From contig NZ_FOKW01000007.1 of NCBI RefSeq assembly GCF_900112205.1, positions 1-64,000 on the forward strand: DNA of 64,000 nt, written 5' to 3'. Every line of letters starts with the position of its first letter. Position 1 is the stretch's first letter. Made by a program: the position numbers and the translations under genes. This document shows, piece by piece, positions 1 through 9,830 of this stretch. Below the pieces are notes generated by a model that was not told where the DNA came from, searched no databases, and was given only the letters and a program-made list of their open reading frames with translations. Source of the stretch: Natronobacterium haloterrestre (GTDB lineage: Archaea > Halobacteriota > Halobacteria > Halobacteriales > Natrialbaceae).

Positions 1-76
1 CGAGGATATCGATTTCCATAGACAGAATCGAATTCCTCGGCTTCATCCTTCTAAGCTAGTGATATCGGCGGATTAG

Positions 77-1960
77 ATCGCTATTCAACAGAGCAAAGAG
101 AACAAGGCTGCTGGCTTCACGATGGTCATCTACCAGAAGCGGCTGGTCTCCAGCATCCACGCCATCCGCATGTCTCTCGAAAATCGGATGCGGGCCATCC
201 AGAACGACGCCGTTGCCGAGGACATCTCCGACGATGTCCAAGAACTCATCCCACGGTACAGCACCGAGCCAGAAACGTTGACGGACGCGGAGAGACAGCG
301 AGTCGAGGAGGAACTGGAGACGGTTACGATTACGCTGAACCGCTCGCAGATCCAGGAGGAACTGAACCGAGTCAAACAGCTCTGGCAACAGGCTAAGAAC
401 ATCGAGACCGATTCGAAAGCACAGCTCCTCAAGGAGTTCGTCGATACGATTCTGTCGAACGATCCCGATGAGAAAATTCTCATCTTCACCGAGTACACTG
501 ACACGCTCGAATACCTCCGCGATCAAGTGTTTCCGGAACACGACGTCGCGCAAGTGTACGGCGATCTCGACCAAGACCGCCGCCGACAGGAGATGGCGAA
601 GTTCGAGGAGGAAGCGAACCTGATGCTTGCGACTGACGCGGCTCAGGAAGGGCTCAACCTCCAATTCGCCCACATCATGGTGAACTACGACCTTCCGTGG
701 AATCCGATTCGGATCGATCAGCGGATGGGGCGGCTTCACCGCTACGGACAGGAGCGAACCGTCGAGATTCGAAATCTTTTCTTCAAGAACACCCGCGAAA
801 GCGAGATCCTCAATCTGCTAATCGAGAAGACGAATCAGATCGAATCCGATCTCGGAATGCGATCGGACGTTCTCGGCCGCATATTGGAGGACGTAGACCT
901 TGACGACACGATCATGGCTGCAATCGCCGAGAACCGACCCACGGACGAGGTTGTGGCTGACGTCGAAGCAACCATCGAAGAGCGTCGGGAGGCGCTTCAG
1001 ACGGTGGAAAATGAGTTTCTTATCCGCGATCGGTTCGACCTCTCCGACGAGGACAAAGAGATCTTGGAGGTCATCGAACGGAGCCAGCACGGTGACGTTA
1101 GCGAGGACGACATCGAAGTACTCGTCCGGGTCTTCTTCGACGAATTCGGGGGCGATATCCGCGGGATACGGCCGGGACCAGCCCGGGCTGAAGGCGACGT
1201 CTTCCAGTTCGACGTACCGGACGTACTCTCGGGCGACCAGGTCAAATCTCGATACGAGGCAGCAACCTTCTCCCGGAGCGTAGCGATGGAACGCGAAGAC
1301 GTCGAATTCATCGCCCTCGATCATCCGCTCGTCCAATCGCTCATCGAGTTCTGCTTAGATTCGGATCGCATTCGAGGACATGTCGCCGTCAAAGTCGCCG
1401 AGGAGGGCGAATCTGCCCCAGGGATTCTCTTCAACTATCGGCTCGGGTACGTCTCCGGTGCGGGAGAGGCGGTAACCGAAAAACTGGTCCCGTTATACGT
1501 CACGCCAGACAGGACTGTTTCGACGAGCAAACCCGAGATCATCGATACGCTACCGCCAGAAAAGGTCGTCTCCAACGGGATACTGGACCGGTTGACGTCG
1601 ATGGCGTCGGACTTACACAAGATCGCGGAGATGGAAGCGTGGGACCAGGTCGAATCCTTCGCAGGGGAAGCGAGGGAAGAACGGGAACGCGAGGTGGAAA
1701 TCAAGCGCCAGCACGCGGAACGTCACTTCGATGAGCAAATTAGCGAGTGGGAGGAGCGCTTGGAGACGTACAAGGAGCGTGACGAACAAGGGAAAGACAT
1801 GTCCGCACCCATCGGGAACGCGAAGCGTCAGCTGGAGTCGCTCCGACGCGAACGCGACGAAGAACTGGCTCGTTTAGATGAAGAAAAGCACGTTACACCC
1901 GAAGAGCCCGAATTGGTGACGGCCTCACTGGTACTGGATACGCATCCTAAAAACGGATGA
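77..1960 (+). pseudogene. 5'-truncated SNF2/DISARM (DrmD-like) helicase, C-terminal half
   Basis: Only the second helicase lobe and C-terminal region of an SNF2-type DNA helicase are present. The first ATG is at 122 (612 residues), but helicase-like sequence reads back to about 77, where an in-frame TAG (74-76) ends it; the other two frames also stop upstream, at 19-21 and 57-59. Motif IV (ILIFTEYTD, residues 119-127), motif V (ATDAAQEGLNLQ, 170-181) and motif VI (QRMGRLHRYGQ, 200-210) are intact. The lobe with Walker A and DEAD/DEAH is absent. The long charged C-terminus ending in an EEPELV-type motif resembles DrmD-like defence helicases. The gene overlaps the next start by four bases (ATGA). 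Without lobe 1 it cannot be an ATP-driven translocase; I treat it as a remnant that may still be translated. Confidence 0.8.
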
Positions 1961-2502
1961 ACGTCGAAATTGCGAATGTGGTCGGATCGGGAGACCTCCA
2001 CGCAGAGTTAGATCTGGAGGCGCTTGAGGAAGACCTGTCCACACCATATCTCGAATATGACCCATCCAATTACCACGGGCTGTACGTTCGTGTTGAGAAG
2101 GACGGTCCCCTGATTACCGTGTATCGGAGTGGAAAGTACATCATTAGCGGCTGTTCGAGCTACGACGAGCTAAACGATACGAATGAGATGTTCTTGAGGA
2201 GGTTAGCCGAACTCGGAGTGATTAATGAGGGGGCCGATACGCAATTCGCGGTGCAAAATATTGTTTGTACTGCGTCTCTCGGTGAGGACGTCGATTTGAA
2301 CGTGTTGTCGATTGGTCTAGGATTAGAATCGGTCGAGTATGAGCCTGAACAGTTTCCCGGATTGATCTACCGTCCTTCAAGTATGGATGCAGTGCTTCTG
2401 ACATTCGCTAATGGAAAAATTGTTGTTACCGGATCTAACGATTGGGAGGCTGCTAATGCTGCATTCGAACATCTCAAATCGAAGGTTCAAAAGCTGGTCT
2501 AG
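1957..2502 (+). CDS. tbp: Divergent TATA-box binding protein paralog
   Basis: This 181-residue protein has the two-repeat saddle layout of archaeal TBP (usual length about 185). Repeat 2 is canonical: EYEPEQFPGLIYR at residues 127-139, then VLLTFANGKIVVTG at 146-159. Repeat 1 is altered: the expected FPG is YHG (39-41) and the second intercalating Phe position is Tyr56. TBP recruits TFB and RNA polymerase at promoters; haloarchaea often carry several copies, some on plasmids. The start ATG overlaps the helicase stop (ATGA), so translation is probably coupled. The neighbours suggest a role in expression or sensing within this defence island, but that is inference. Codon use is AT-rich like the rest of the island. 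Confidence 0.88.
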   Translation: MNVEIANVVGSGDLHAELDLEALEEDLSTPYLEYDPSNYHGLYVRVEKDGPLITVYRSGKYIISGCSSYDELNDTNEMFLRRLAELGVINEGADTQFAVQNIVCTASLGEDVDLNVLSIGLGLESVEYEPEQFPGLIYRPSSMDAVLLTFANGKIVVTGSNDWEAANAAFEHLKSKVQKLV

Positions 2503-2673
2503 GTAATCAATCTCGGTGAACTAGCAGTCAGCGACCTGTTGTCTGCAGATTTCTGACGGTTCGGAGAACGAGGCGGAGCGAGGAGTACACAGAAAATTAG
2601 TATCCAAGCTGCAAATCAATTTAATAGCAATACAGACTTCCTTGGCTAATATTTCGTTCCGAGAACTGGGAAC

Positions 2674-2682
2674 CATTTATGT
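2674..2682 (+). promoter_or_regulatory. Putative TATA box for the DUF262-DUF1524 gene
   Basis: The stretch CATTTATGT lies about 30 bases before the ATG at 2710, the spacing expected for a leaderless haloarchaeal transcript. The intergenic sequence 2503-2709 is AT-rich and has no other clear feature. Confidence 0.4.
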
Positions 2683-2709
2683 CGATGTCAGCAGAACATC
2701 CGATCATCG

Positions 2710-4542
2710 ATGAAGGCGGACACCCTCGATCTCAAAGACATCTTTCGGAAGGATACGCGGTACGTCGTTCCGAGGTTCCAGCGGCCGTACGTGTGGAGTG
2801 AGGAAGAACACTGGCAACTCCTGTGGGAGGATCTTCGACTTGTCGTTGACGAGTTGATGGAACGGCGAGCGGAAGCATCCGATCGCTTCGAACGAGACGA
2901 AGCACAACTCGAAACCTCTCCCCACTTCTTGGGTGCGATCGTTCTCGATCAGCAATCGAATCCGACCCGGAAACTGGAGACTCGTGAGATCATCGACGGT
3001 CAGCAGCGTCTGATCACGTTACAGGTACTCCTCTCAGCTGCTCATAAGGCGTCCATTGATCTTGACCACGGGGAGTCGGCGTCCATGCTTGAGAAGTTGA
3101 TGTACAACGACAAGGACCTGACCAGCACGGAAACTGACCGTCTGAAGGTCTGGCCTATCGAAGCAGATCAGGACGCGTTCACCGACGTGATGGCGCTATC
3201 TGACCCAGAGTCAGAGGTATCTGAGCTCGATGGTGATGAGAACCTCCATGAGTGTTTTAGATACTTCCGAGAGCAAATTCGAGACTGGGCAGAAGAAGAC
3301 GACCAACCGCCCGAAGAACACCTCGATGCGTTGGTTACGACACTGTGGCACTTACTCCGAATCGTCGTGATCGACCTCGAATCGAACGACGACGCGCAAG
3401 TGATCTTCGAAACGCTGAACGCCCGAGGAACGCCCCTTCTCGCGGCAGACCTGATTAAGAATTACTTGTTCCGAGAAGCCACGATCGAACAGAACGATCC
3501 GGGTGAATTGCACGACGAATACTGGAAGCAGTTCGACCAGGACGAATGGCGCGAAGAAGTGTCGCAGGGCCGGTTAGATCGGCCGAAGATAGACGTCTTC
3601 ATCATGCACTGGCTGACGATGCAGATGGGGCAGCAGGTCCGCGCGAAGAAGCTCTTCCCCGCCTTCAGGAAATTCCTCGATCGAACCGATCTAAGTACGG
3701 AAGAGATCCTCCAAAATATCGACTACTATTCGTCGATTTACGAGGACATCTCGGAGCCCGATCGGGACACGCGTGAAGGTGTATTCTTCCACCGTCTGGA
3801 CGTTCTCGACACTACGACACCCTATCCGGTTCTTCTCTGGATATTTGGCCAACAGGATATCCCGCCAGCGCAGCGGGTCAAAGCTATCGAGGCGATCGAA
3901 AGTTGGTTAATGCGGCGTATGCTCTGTCGTCTGACGTCAAAGAACTACAACAAGATCTTCATCGATCTATTAGAGGAATTAAAACGCAGTGACGACGATC
4001 GAGTGGGTGATAAGGTCGTAGAGTTCCTTCACGACAAGGAAGGAGAGAGCGATTACTGGCCCACCGACGATGACTTGATGAACACGATGATGGAGCGCCA
4101 ATATTGGGCGAGAGTCAACCAACGTCGGTTGAAAATGGTGTTTTCGGCGATCGAACGCGAACTCCGGGATACCGGTTACAGCGAGACGTTAGAATTCACG
4201 CAGGATCTGGAGATCGAACACATTCTTCCTCAGGAGTGGTCCCATCACTGGGAACTGCCTGGAGAAAAGCCCCGAGAAGTCGAGCGGATTGAGCGGGACG
4301 AGGCGAAAAACAAGATCGGCAACCTGACCATTCTCACCGATAAACTGAACCCCTCCGTTTCGAATGCAGCATGGGACGTTAAACGCGAAGCGATCGAGGA
4401 ACACACCGTCCTTCGTGTGAATCGTTACTTGGTCACGAACTGGTCGGACGAGTGGAACGAAAATACGATCGCTGAGAGGGGAAAGTGGCTCGCAGAGAAA
4501 GCAAGCGAAGTTTGGGCTGGGCCCAAGTCTTCGTACTGGTAA
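2710..4542 (+). CDS. Fused GmrSD-type restriction protein (DUF262 + DUF1524)
   Basis: A 610-residue cytoplasmic protein combining both parts of the GmrSD/BrxU type IV restriction family, which cleaves modified (for example glucosylated hydroxymethylcytosine) phage DNA using NTP. The N-terminal DUF262 domain shows VPRFQRPYVW (20-29) and the nucleotide-site motif IIDGQQR (94-100). The central FETLNARGTPL segment is typical of the family. The C-terminal DUF1524 HNH-like nuclease shows EIEHILPQ near residue 503 and KIGNLTILTDKLN near 540. Length fits a single-chain GmrSD and no motif is missing. It is separated from the TBP gene by 207 bases and has its own promoter-like sequence. The next gene is convergent. 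Confidence 0.9.
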   Translation: MKADTLDLKDIFRKDTRYVVPRFQRPYVWSEEEHWQLLWEDLRLVVDELMERRAEASDRFERDEAQLETSPHFLGAIVLDQQSNPTRKLETREIIDGQQRLITLQVLLSAAHKASIDLDHGESASMLEKLMYNDKDLTSTETDRLKVWPIEADQDAFTDVMALSDPESEVSELDGDENLHECFRYFREQIRDWAEEDDQPPEEHLDALVTTLWHLLRIVVIDLESNDDAQVIFETLNARGTPLLAADLIKNYLFREATIEQNDPGELHDEYWKQFDQDEWREEVSQGRLDRPKIDVFIMHWLTMQMGQQVRAKKLFPAFRKFLDRTDLSTEEILQNIDYYSSIYEDISEPDRDTREGVFFHRLDVLDTTTPYPVLLWIFGQQDIPPAQRVKAIEAIESWLMRRMLCRLTSKNYNKIFIDLLEELKRSDDDRVGDKVVEFLHDKEGESDYWPTDDDLMNTMMERQYWARVNQRRLKMVFSAIERELRDTGYSETLEFTQDLEIEHILPQEWSHHWELPGEKPREVERIERDEAKNKIGNLTILTDKLNPSVSNAAWDVKREAIEEHTVLRVNRYLVTNWSDEWNENTIAERGKWLAEKASEVWAGPKSSYW

Positions 4543-4623
4543 GAATCCAACTCGTAACTGCTTTTGTGGGAGGAGATGGAGTGATTGAGACTCACGCGCC
4601 TTATCTGTAGCCGCATACGTCCT

Positions 4624-6792
4624 CTATGTGATCGACTCTAAATGCCGCTCATCCTCTTCCGTGAGCAACTGGACGCTGTACTCGTCTTCGAGCTGTTTGA
4701 TCTGTCGGAAACACTCCGCTGCTCGTTCTCCCTCGCCGCGTTCGATATAGTAGGTCCCCTGCTTCCGCAGCACCTTCGCGGCTCCCGACTTACCCTCGTA
4801 CCAGGGCAGCAGTTCGAAGTACTGCTCCTTGGCTTGTTCGAGGTGATCCTGCATGGCTTCAGGATCGTCACCTTCGAGAGCGTTCGCCAACGACCAATGG
4901 GTGTCTGCTAACGACTTCGTGACGTCGTTTCGTTCCGGCTGGGTCTCGGCAGCGTCGTACGCCTCGCGGAGGGACTCGATCATCTCGCGGAGGTGCTGTG
5001 GATCGTCGCGTTCCTCCACATCCTCCTGCACGGTTTCCTCCCGATCATCAGTTTCCTCCCAAACGACCTCGCCATCCAGATCGATAGCGTACGCCGGATC
5101 TGCCTCCGTATCCGTACTGAACTGGATCTCCCGCACACCATTTTCCGTCCGAAGCGTGACCTGTCTCGCTTTCTCGTGGCGTAACTCGTGCTTCGTCCGT
5201 CGGTCACCGGACTCCAGGTCGAATACGTACGCGCTGTCGTCCGGCGGATACGTGGTTACGATCGCGTACTCACCATCCGACGTCACGCAGCAGTCGGCGA
5301 CGTCGGCGTTGAAGTAGTGCGTCAGGAGCTGTGTGCCGTCCGGTTCAAATACAATGAGTTTCGCCGAGTGTTCGTCCGGATCGAGCGCATCGATAACGAC
5401 GGTTCGTCCGGAATCGGCGACCGACGCGGTCGCCGGTTCAGCTATCGTCTCCGTAATTCGCAACCCGGTATCGTCGTAGATGAACATACGCGCGTCGTCG
5501 GGGTCGGTGCCACGACCGTACGCGACGAGCCACTCCCCGTTCGCCGATCGATTCACCTGACACGTGTAGCGTTTCTCTTCGTAGCCGATGACGCGAGCGA
5601 AATCTCTATCGTCGGAATCTTCGCGTGATGACCGGGATGCCGACGCTGATTCCTCTCCGTCGCCTCGTGAGTCCGTCGCGCCTGTCGTAGTCGTGTCCTC
5701 CTCGACTTCACTGGTGCGTGGCGTATCGAACGACGACGCTTGCTCGCCAGATTCCGAATCCTCCTGTGACTCCCTGACCGGGACAGATCGACGTCGCCAG
5801 AGATAGACGAGGCCGGGAATGACGGCGACGAACCAGAGCAAAGACGTGAGGACGTAGGCCCACGTGTACTTCGGCCAGTCGGTGACGTCGCCGATCTCAC
5901 GCGCATCGAGGAACATCGCCGCCGGAAGCGCGACCCACGTCACCAGAAACAGTAGGCCCCAGAGTGCCTCCGGGATCGCCACCACGCTGAAGAAGACGAC
6001 GACCCAGCCGATTGTCGCCCCCATCACCGCCTTGTGCCAGCGCGTCGAGGGCGGACTGCCCATCTGAGTCGGTTGGGTTGCCGATGCGTCCGATTCCGAC
6101 GACGATACTCCTGCTTCGGACGAGGTTTCCGGTCGATCGGCCGATTGTCCCGCTGCCTGCGAGGTGTCCTCTTCGGGGATAGCTTCGACAAAGTCGAGAT
6201 ACTCAACGACCAGGTCGAGAGCGTCGTGTTCCAGGACGAGTTGGACGAGCTCGTCGCCGTTGATGAGTTTGACGTTCAACTGGTCGGCGAGTTCCTTCGC
6301 CTGACGACTGTAGCCGTTGGTCGTGACGAGCAACACCTTATCGACGCCGTGGTACTGGTGTCGCAGACTCGCGTACTGTTGCACCTCGGGTGACCCAACG
6401 GTCGTGTTCGGGCCGTATCGCTTCGCTTGGATCAGTAGCGTCTGCTCGTACGGAGTAGATTTCTGCGCGACGACGTCTACTCCCTTATCCGCAGCGGCCG
6501 TCGAGACCTCCGTCTTCCAACCCATCCGTTCCCAGAGATCGCCGATGAAGTGCTCGAAATCGTAGGCATCCATCCGCTGGAGGACGGATTTGAGCTGCTC
6601 CGGTGATTCGATCCGACCACCATCAGCCGGAAAGTTCGGTGCATTTCCGACTGGATATCGTCCTTCTTCGATCGCCTTTCCGGGTTCGATCGGCTGAGAG
6701 TTGGACGTTGAATCCGATCCGGAGTCACGCATCGACTTTCGAATGACTCGATACGCTTCGCGGTAGAGGAAGTAGCGAAGGAACCGTTTCAT
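4624..6792 (-). CDS. Membrane-anchored Mrr-type nuclease with sensor-like and helical-repeat domains
   Basis: A 722-residue protein. After a basic N-terminus, residues 70-200 form an Mrr_cat restriction-endonuclease fold: FEHFIGDLWERMG (79-91), GVDVVAQ with Asp106, and LIQAKRYG with Gln122-Ala-Lys124, the D...(Q)xK site. A Ser/Glu-rich linker follows, then about three membrane helices (255-333), a second acidic linker, a beta-rich region (405-580) with repeats resembling a partial WD40/PQQ propeller, and a helical region (600-722) resembling TPRs. Mrr enzymes usually cut methylated DNA. The membrane anchor and C-terminal modules suggest sensing of infection, which is inference. I chose ATG 6792 because the 18 codons upstream do not look coding. 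The gene is convergent with the GmrSD gene. Confidence 0.85.
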   Translation of the reverse strand: MKRFLRYFLYREAYRVIRKSMRDSGSDSTSNSQPIEPGKAIEEGRYPVGNAPNFPADGGRIESPEQLKSVLQRMDAYDFEHFIGDLWERMGWKTEVSTAAADKGVDVVAQKSTPYEQTLLIQAKRYGPNTTVGSPEVQQYASLRHQYHGVDKVLLVTTNGYSRQAKELADQLNVKLINGDELVQLVLEHDALDLVVEYLDFVEAIPEEDTSQAAGQSADRPETSSEAGVSSSESDASATQPTQMGSPPSTRWHKAVMGATIGWVVVFFSVVAIPEALWGLLFLVTWVALPAAMFLDAREIGDVTDWPKYTWAYVLTSLLWFVAVIPGLVYLWRRRSVPVRESQEDSESGEQASSFDTPRTSEVEEDTTTTGATDSRGDGEESASASRSSREDSDDRDFARVIGYEEKRYTCQVNRSANGEWLVAYGRGTDPDDARMFIYDDTGLRITETIAEPATASVADSGRTVVIDALDPDEHSAKLIVFEPDGTQLLTHYFNADVADCCVTSDGEYAIVTTYPPDDSAYVFDLESGDRRTKHELRHEKARQVTLRTENGVREIQFSTDTEADPAYAIDLDGEVVWEETDDREETVQEDVEERDDPQHLREMIESLREAYDAAETQPERNDVTKSLADTHWSLANALEGDDPEAMQDHLEQAKEQYFELLPWYEGKSGAAKVLRKQGTYYIERGEGERAAECFRQIKQLEDEYSVQLLTEEDERHLESIT

Positions 6793-6993
6793 GTCTCTGT
6801 GTTGTAGACTGGCACAGGTTATCAGTTCCGGTGAATGACGAGCCATTGGCTTCCTCCTACGGTATCACTCACAGTCCACGGGAATCAGCCAGATGGCAGC
6901 TTTTAATTCTGATCGGTGAACCTCTCCACAGTACGACAGCAGCTAATACTGTTCTGAGGGTGCAGTACTGGTATCTTGCCGACGCCAGGATGA

Positions 6994-7938
6994 CTAACGG
7001 CCCGATTCCGAATCCCAGACAGCGAGTTCGGGGAAACAAACATCACAGAACTCGACGACGTTTCCGCGCTCAATCACGTCGGCGACCGTCTGTCGCTCCG
7101 AATCGAGAATGTCTTGGAGCTCTTCGTCGGCGTCATCCAGGAGACCGAGACGCGTCTCGCGTTCGAAGCCGCACGGTGGATTCTCGGCGCGGTGTACGAG
7201 CGAGGCACGCTTGTCTGCCGTGTCCGTGTGTCTGTGCTCGTGTTCGATGGGAATCCCGAGAATCTCATCACCAAGTTGATCCCGAGCGTCAGGCAGTTCG
7301 TCCGGTTGAATCGTTCGGAGGTCCTCGACGTGTGCCATCGTGGGATCGACAGCAGCGGCTTCCTCGAACGATGAATACTCACACCTTCGAATCGGTCCCA
7401 GCGAGTACCGAAGTCTACTGGCGGCTGATCCCGCGTACTCGCGGATCGCACGAGTCCGATAGAGGAGAGACGTGTACGAATCGTGGACGGAGTCGAGATC
7501 CCATCCCGAATCGCGGTCGTATCGTGTCCACACCGGAAACACCGCTCCCTCTACACCCGATTCGGTGAGAATCCCATCCTCTCGTGCTTCAGTGAGTCGG
7601 CGCTCTGTAGCGTATCTCGGAAAGCACTCGACGCACGGTGAAATATCGCGCGAGAGTGCCTCCCTGTGCGTGAGATAAAGGTACCGTGATTCCCGCATAT
7701 CGTCGGGTTCGTTGTCGGAAGAAACTCGTTCGCCAGACGCGGTCACGAGCTCGCCATCTTGTACTGGCGGCGGTGATCCGTCGGAGACGAGTTCAGCGTC
7801 GTGGAATCCGTGATGCGTGTCCAGTTCTGGTTCCCCAACGTCGGTGAAACCGTGCCACCATTCTACGGCGACGGGTGTATCAGGTGGTGGCGTTTCTTCG
7901 TTCAACGGCGGAAGATTAGTAGACTCGTCGATGTCCAT
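6994..7938 (-). CDS. Uncharacterised protein with paired C-x2-C-F-P motifs
   Basis: This 314-residue soluble protein matches no family I recognise. Its Pro/Glu-rich N-terminus (1-85) looks disordered. Two copies of a cysteine motif are visible, CVECFPRY (Cys102, Cys105) and CDVCFPEL (Cys298, Cys301), which could together form one four-cysteine zinc site closing the fold. There is no signal peptide or membrane segment. It lies 86 bases downstream of the 410-residue gene and 201 bases upstream of the Mrr-type nuclease, all on the same strand, so the three may be one transcription unit. A role in that putative defence set is inferred from position only. Confidence 0.7.
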   Translation of the reverse strand: MDIDESTNLPPLNEETPPPDTPVAVEWWHGFTDVGEPELDTHHGFHDAELVSDGSPPPVQDGELVTASGERVSSDNEPDDMRESRYLYLTHREALSRDISPCVECFPRYATERRLTEAREDGILTESGVEGAVFPVWTRYDRDSGWDLDSVHDSYTSLLYRTRAIREYAGSAASRLRYSLGPIRRCEYSSFEEAAAVDPTMAHVEDLRTIQPDELPDARDQLGDEILGIPIEHEHRHTDTADKRASLVHRAENPPCGFERETRLGLLDDADEELQDILDSERQTVADVIERGNVVEFCDVCFPELAVWDSESGR

Positions 7939-8024
7939 ATCACCATATTCATAGACACGAGTTTAACTCATTGGCCGTTATAATTACGAATCAAAATCAC
8001 CCGACTACAGCCTTCAATAACGGC

Positions 8025-9257
8025 TCAATCACGATCTCTTAAGACATCAGAAATAATGGTTCTCTCTTGATCGGTTAGCGTATCGTGGTTCGCCACGAAT
8101 CGAAATATCCACGTCGGCGATCCTTCGTACTCGTAGACCGTTTTATACAGCAGACGACCGTACGGAGTGAGTTTCCACGTCGCGTCGGACGTTTCCTCGG
8201 TGACGGGTTGCATGGCCCACAGTGGGGTGTCTTCCTGGGAAGAGAATCTCGAAAGAACCGCGGTCACCATGGCTCTCGATGAGGGGATTTCGGAATGAAT
8301 GGCATCTCGACCGATACTGGTATCATCAATGGGAAGGCACCGAATTACTTCTTCGGCTTGTGCTCCGAATTGCTTTCGCGTGTAGATCTGGTGTGTATCC
8401 GCTTCGAGAGAAGACTTCAAATCCTCTAACTCCTGGAGGGGGGTTTCTGCGAGTAATCGATGTACGATGGATCGAATACCCGTTTCGTCCCAATCATCCT
8501 CATTCGAGAAATCTTGCGGTCTCTCTGGATGATCACCGGTTGATGATAGGAAATCCTCAATCACCTCTTCGTGTGCTGACTCGTTGAGGTCGAGACTGGA
8601 TAATTCAGGATCAATTTGATACTGAACGATCGAAGTTATGAGTGGCACAGTTGAGGTAATTCCTTCAGCCCGTAGGACGTCTCTGGTGATCTCATACATT
8701 TCTTCGACCCCGTCTTCACCATCTAAAACGAGGCTAGCGCCGAGTTCGAAGAGGCGTTGGTCGTATCGCTTTTCGATCTGACCGATGATCCTTTGGACGT
8801 GAACTCTCTCCTGCTCGATTTCTTCACCCGGACGACCGACTACTCCCAGCAAAAAGTCCCAGATGAGGTTCGTAGGATCGGTATCAGAGTGAGCCATTCC
8901 GAACAGACTCCCGATCTCGAAGGCGAGATCTGCTTCCGGTCCCGCGTTCTGACGCGGTGTGCGACTGATCTCTTGATCCCGTACTAACTGCGTACGATAC
9001 ACGAGACTATCGGGATCTACGGCATTTTCGTTCCAATAGTCCCCAAGGTGATAGAGGGAAATATCATCGAGGAAATCCTGAATTCGCTCGGTCAACAGAT
9101 CCACCTTTCCGTTGATCTGCCGATTCAGGTATGCTTCGGAAGGGCCTCCGCAGTCTCCAGTCAGAATGTATCTCCGTTCGCTTCCAGACAATACGTACTG
9201 TGACGCGAGTTTAGTATCATCGACGTTCCAATCTTCTGGCTCCATCATCGAAGACAT
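8025..9257 (-). CDS. Uncharacterised 410-residue protein, first gene of the Mrr set
   Basis: I do not recognise the family. The protein is soluble and mostly helical-looking, with no Walker motif, cysteine pair or membrane segment. The C-terminal segment with WKLTPYGRLLYKTV (about 370-383) resembles the wing-helix edge of a winged-helix DNA-binding fold, but this is weak. Starts at MSSMMEP; ATGs at residues 1, 4 and 5 are all possible. The divergent intergenic region upstream carries two perfect inverted repeats (9320-9342 and 9370-9390). Same strand and close spacing with the Cys-pair protein and the Mrr nuclease suggest co-transcription from this gene. Confidence 0.65.
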   Translation of the reverse strand: MSSMMEPEDWNVDDTKLASQYVLSGSERRYILTGDCGGPSEAYLNRQINGKVDLLTERIQDFLDDISLYHLGDYWNENAVDPDSLVYRTQLVRDQEISRTPRQNAGPEADLAFEIGSLFGMAHSDTDPTNLIWDFLLGVVGRPGEEIEQERVHVQRIIGQIEKRYDQRLFELGASLVLDGEDGVEEMYEITRDVLRAEGITSTVPLITSIVQYQIDPELSSLDLNESAHEEVIEDFLSSTGDHPERPQDFSNEDDWDETGIRSIVHRLLAETPLQELEDLKSSLEADTHQIYTRKQFGAQAEEVIRCLPIDDTSIGRDAIHSEIPSSRAMVTAVLSRFSSQEDTPLWAMQPVTEETSDATWKLTPYGRLLYKTVYEYEGSPTWIFRFVANHDTLTDQERTIISDVLRDRD

Positions 9258-9319
9258 ATAAATCTATCCTCAAAAGGGGTGTGGCCTCAGCGCCGGAGAC
9301 TTGAACCGAGCTACGAATG

Positions 9320-9342
9320 CGTGTGATGTTACAAATCACACG
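9320..9342. promoter_or_regulatory. Inverted repeat, 8-bp arms, divergent intergenic region
   Basis: CGTGTGAT (9320-9327) and ATCACACG (9335-9342) are perfect complements around a 7-base spacer. It lies between divergent genes starting at 9257 (-) and 9454 (+). The size and location fit a dimeric-repressor operator; the RHH proteins nearby are possible binders (inference). Confidence 0.5.
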
Positions 9343-9369
9343 AACCTCACCGAAGAATCGTTCCGAAAC

Positions 9370-9390
9370 TGAGCGACGACCAGTCGCTCA
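9370..9390. promoter_or_regulatory. Second inverted repeat in the divergent region
   Basis: TGAGCGAC (9370-9377) and GTCGCTCA (9383-9390) are perfect 8-base arms with a 5-base loop. It is 27 bases from the first inverted repeat and unrelated in sequence. It could be a second operator or a transcript hairpin. Confidence 0.45.
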
Positions 9391-9453
9391 AACGCAGTGC
9401 ATGATCCTCGTTGAGCGTGAATTCGACGTTCGTCTGTGTCACGGGTGGTCGGT

Positions 9454-9642
9454 ATGAGTATTGATGGATCCACTCTTCACGAAGAACTCGATCGAGTTGA
9501 TGAGAACGTGAACGGACTCTACCAAGGGGTAATTCCCGATCTGGAGAGCCGGGTAGCTGAGATGGAGACTCGCCAGCGAGAATTCGAAGCTGAGATCGAG
9601 GAGCTTCGCTGTTTGATCGCTCAACTGGAGGATGACGAATGA
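9454..9642 (+). CDS. Small coiled-coil protein
   Basis: A 62-residue acidic protein that is almost wholly one amphipathic helix, with leucines and isoleucines in heptad spacing through residues 8-58. I chose ATG 9454 over the earlier in-frame codon at 9436 because it begins the helix-forming sequence. Its TGA overlaps the ATG at 9639 (ATGA). Small coiled-coil genes like this are common just before RHH genes in haloarchaeal plasmids and proviruses. Function unknown. Confidence 0.6.
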   Translation: MSIDGSTLHEELDRVDENVNGLYQGVIPDLESRVAEMETRQREFEAEIEELRCLIAQLEDDE

Positions 9643-9830
9643 GCGCAAAAGTGGGGACCCCCCTCGGTATGATATATTATTATTGTATTATTTGTAGTAG
9701 TATAGTAAGTACGTACGTACAGCTACTCTCCCCGCTGATCTCTCATCCTCTGAGCCCGGTTCTGTGCAGAATCAGTATTACGGTAACACTGGCCAATCAG
9801 CAGCAACTCAATTGGGGGTGGCGAGCGTGA
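9639..9830 (+). CDS. Possible small membrane protein filling the gap between coupled genes
   Basis: A 63-residue open frame starts at ATG 9639, overlapping the previous stop by four bases (ATGA), and stops at TGA 9828-9830, overlapping the GTG of the next gene (GTGA). The product would have one hydrophobic stretch (about 10-50) rich in Tyr, Ile, Ser and Cys. Against it, 9665-9720 is an extreme AT-rich stretch that looks like promoter or origin DNA, and the codons are unlike the neighbours. The double overlap is the only positive evidence. Confidence 0.35.
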   Translation: MSAKVGTPLGMIYYYCIICSSIVSTYVQLLSPLISHPLSPVLCRISITVTLANQQQLNWGWRA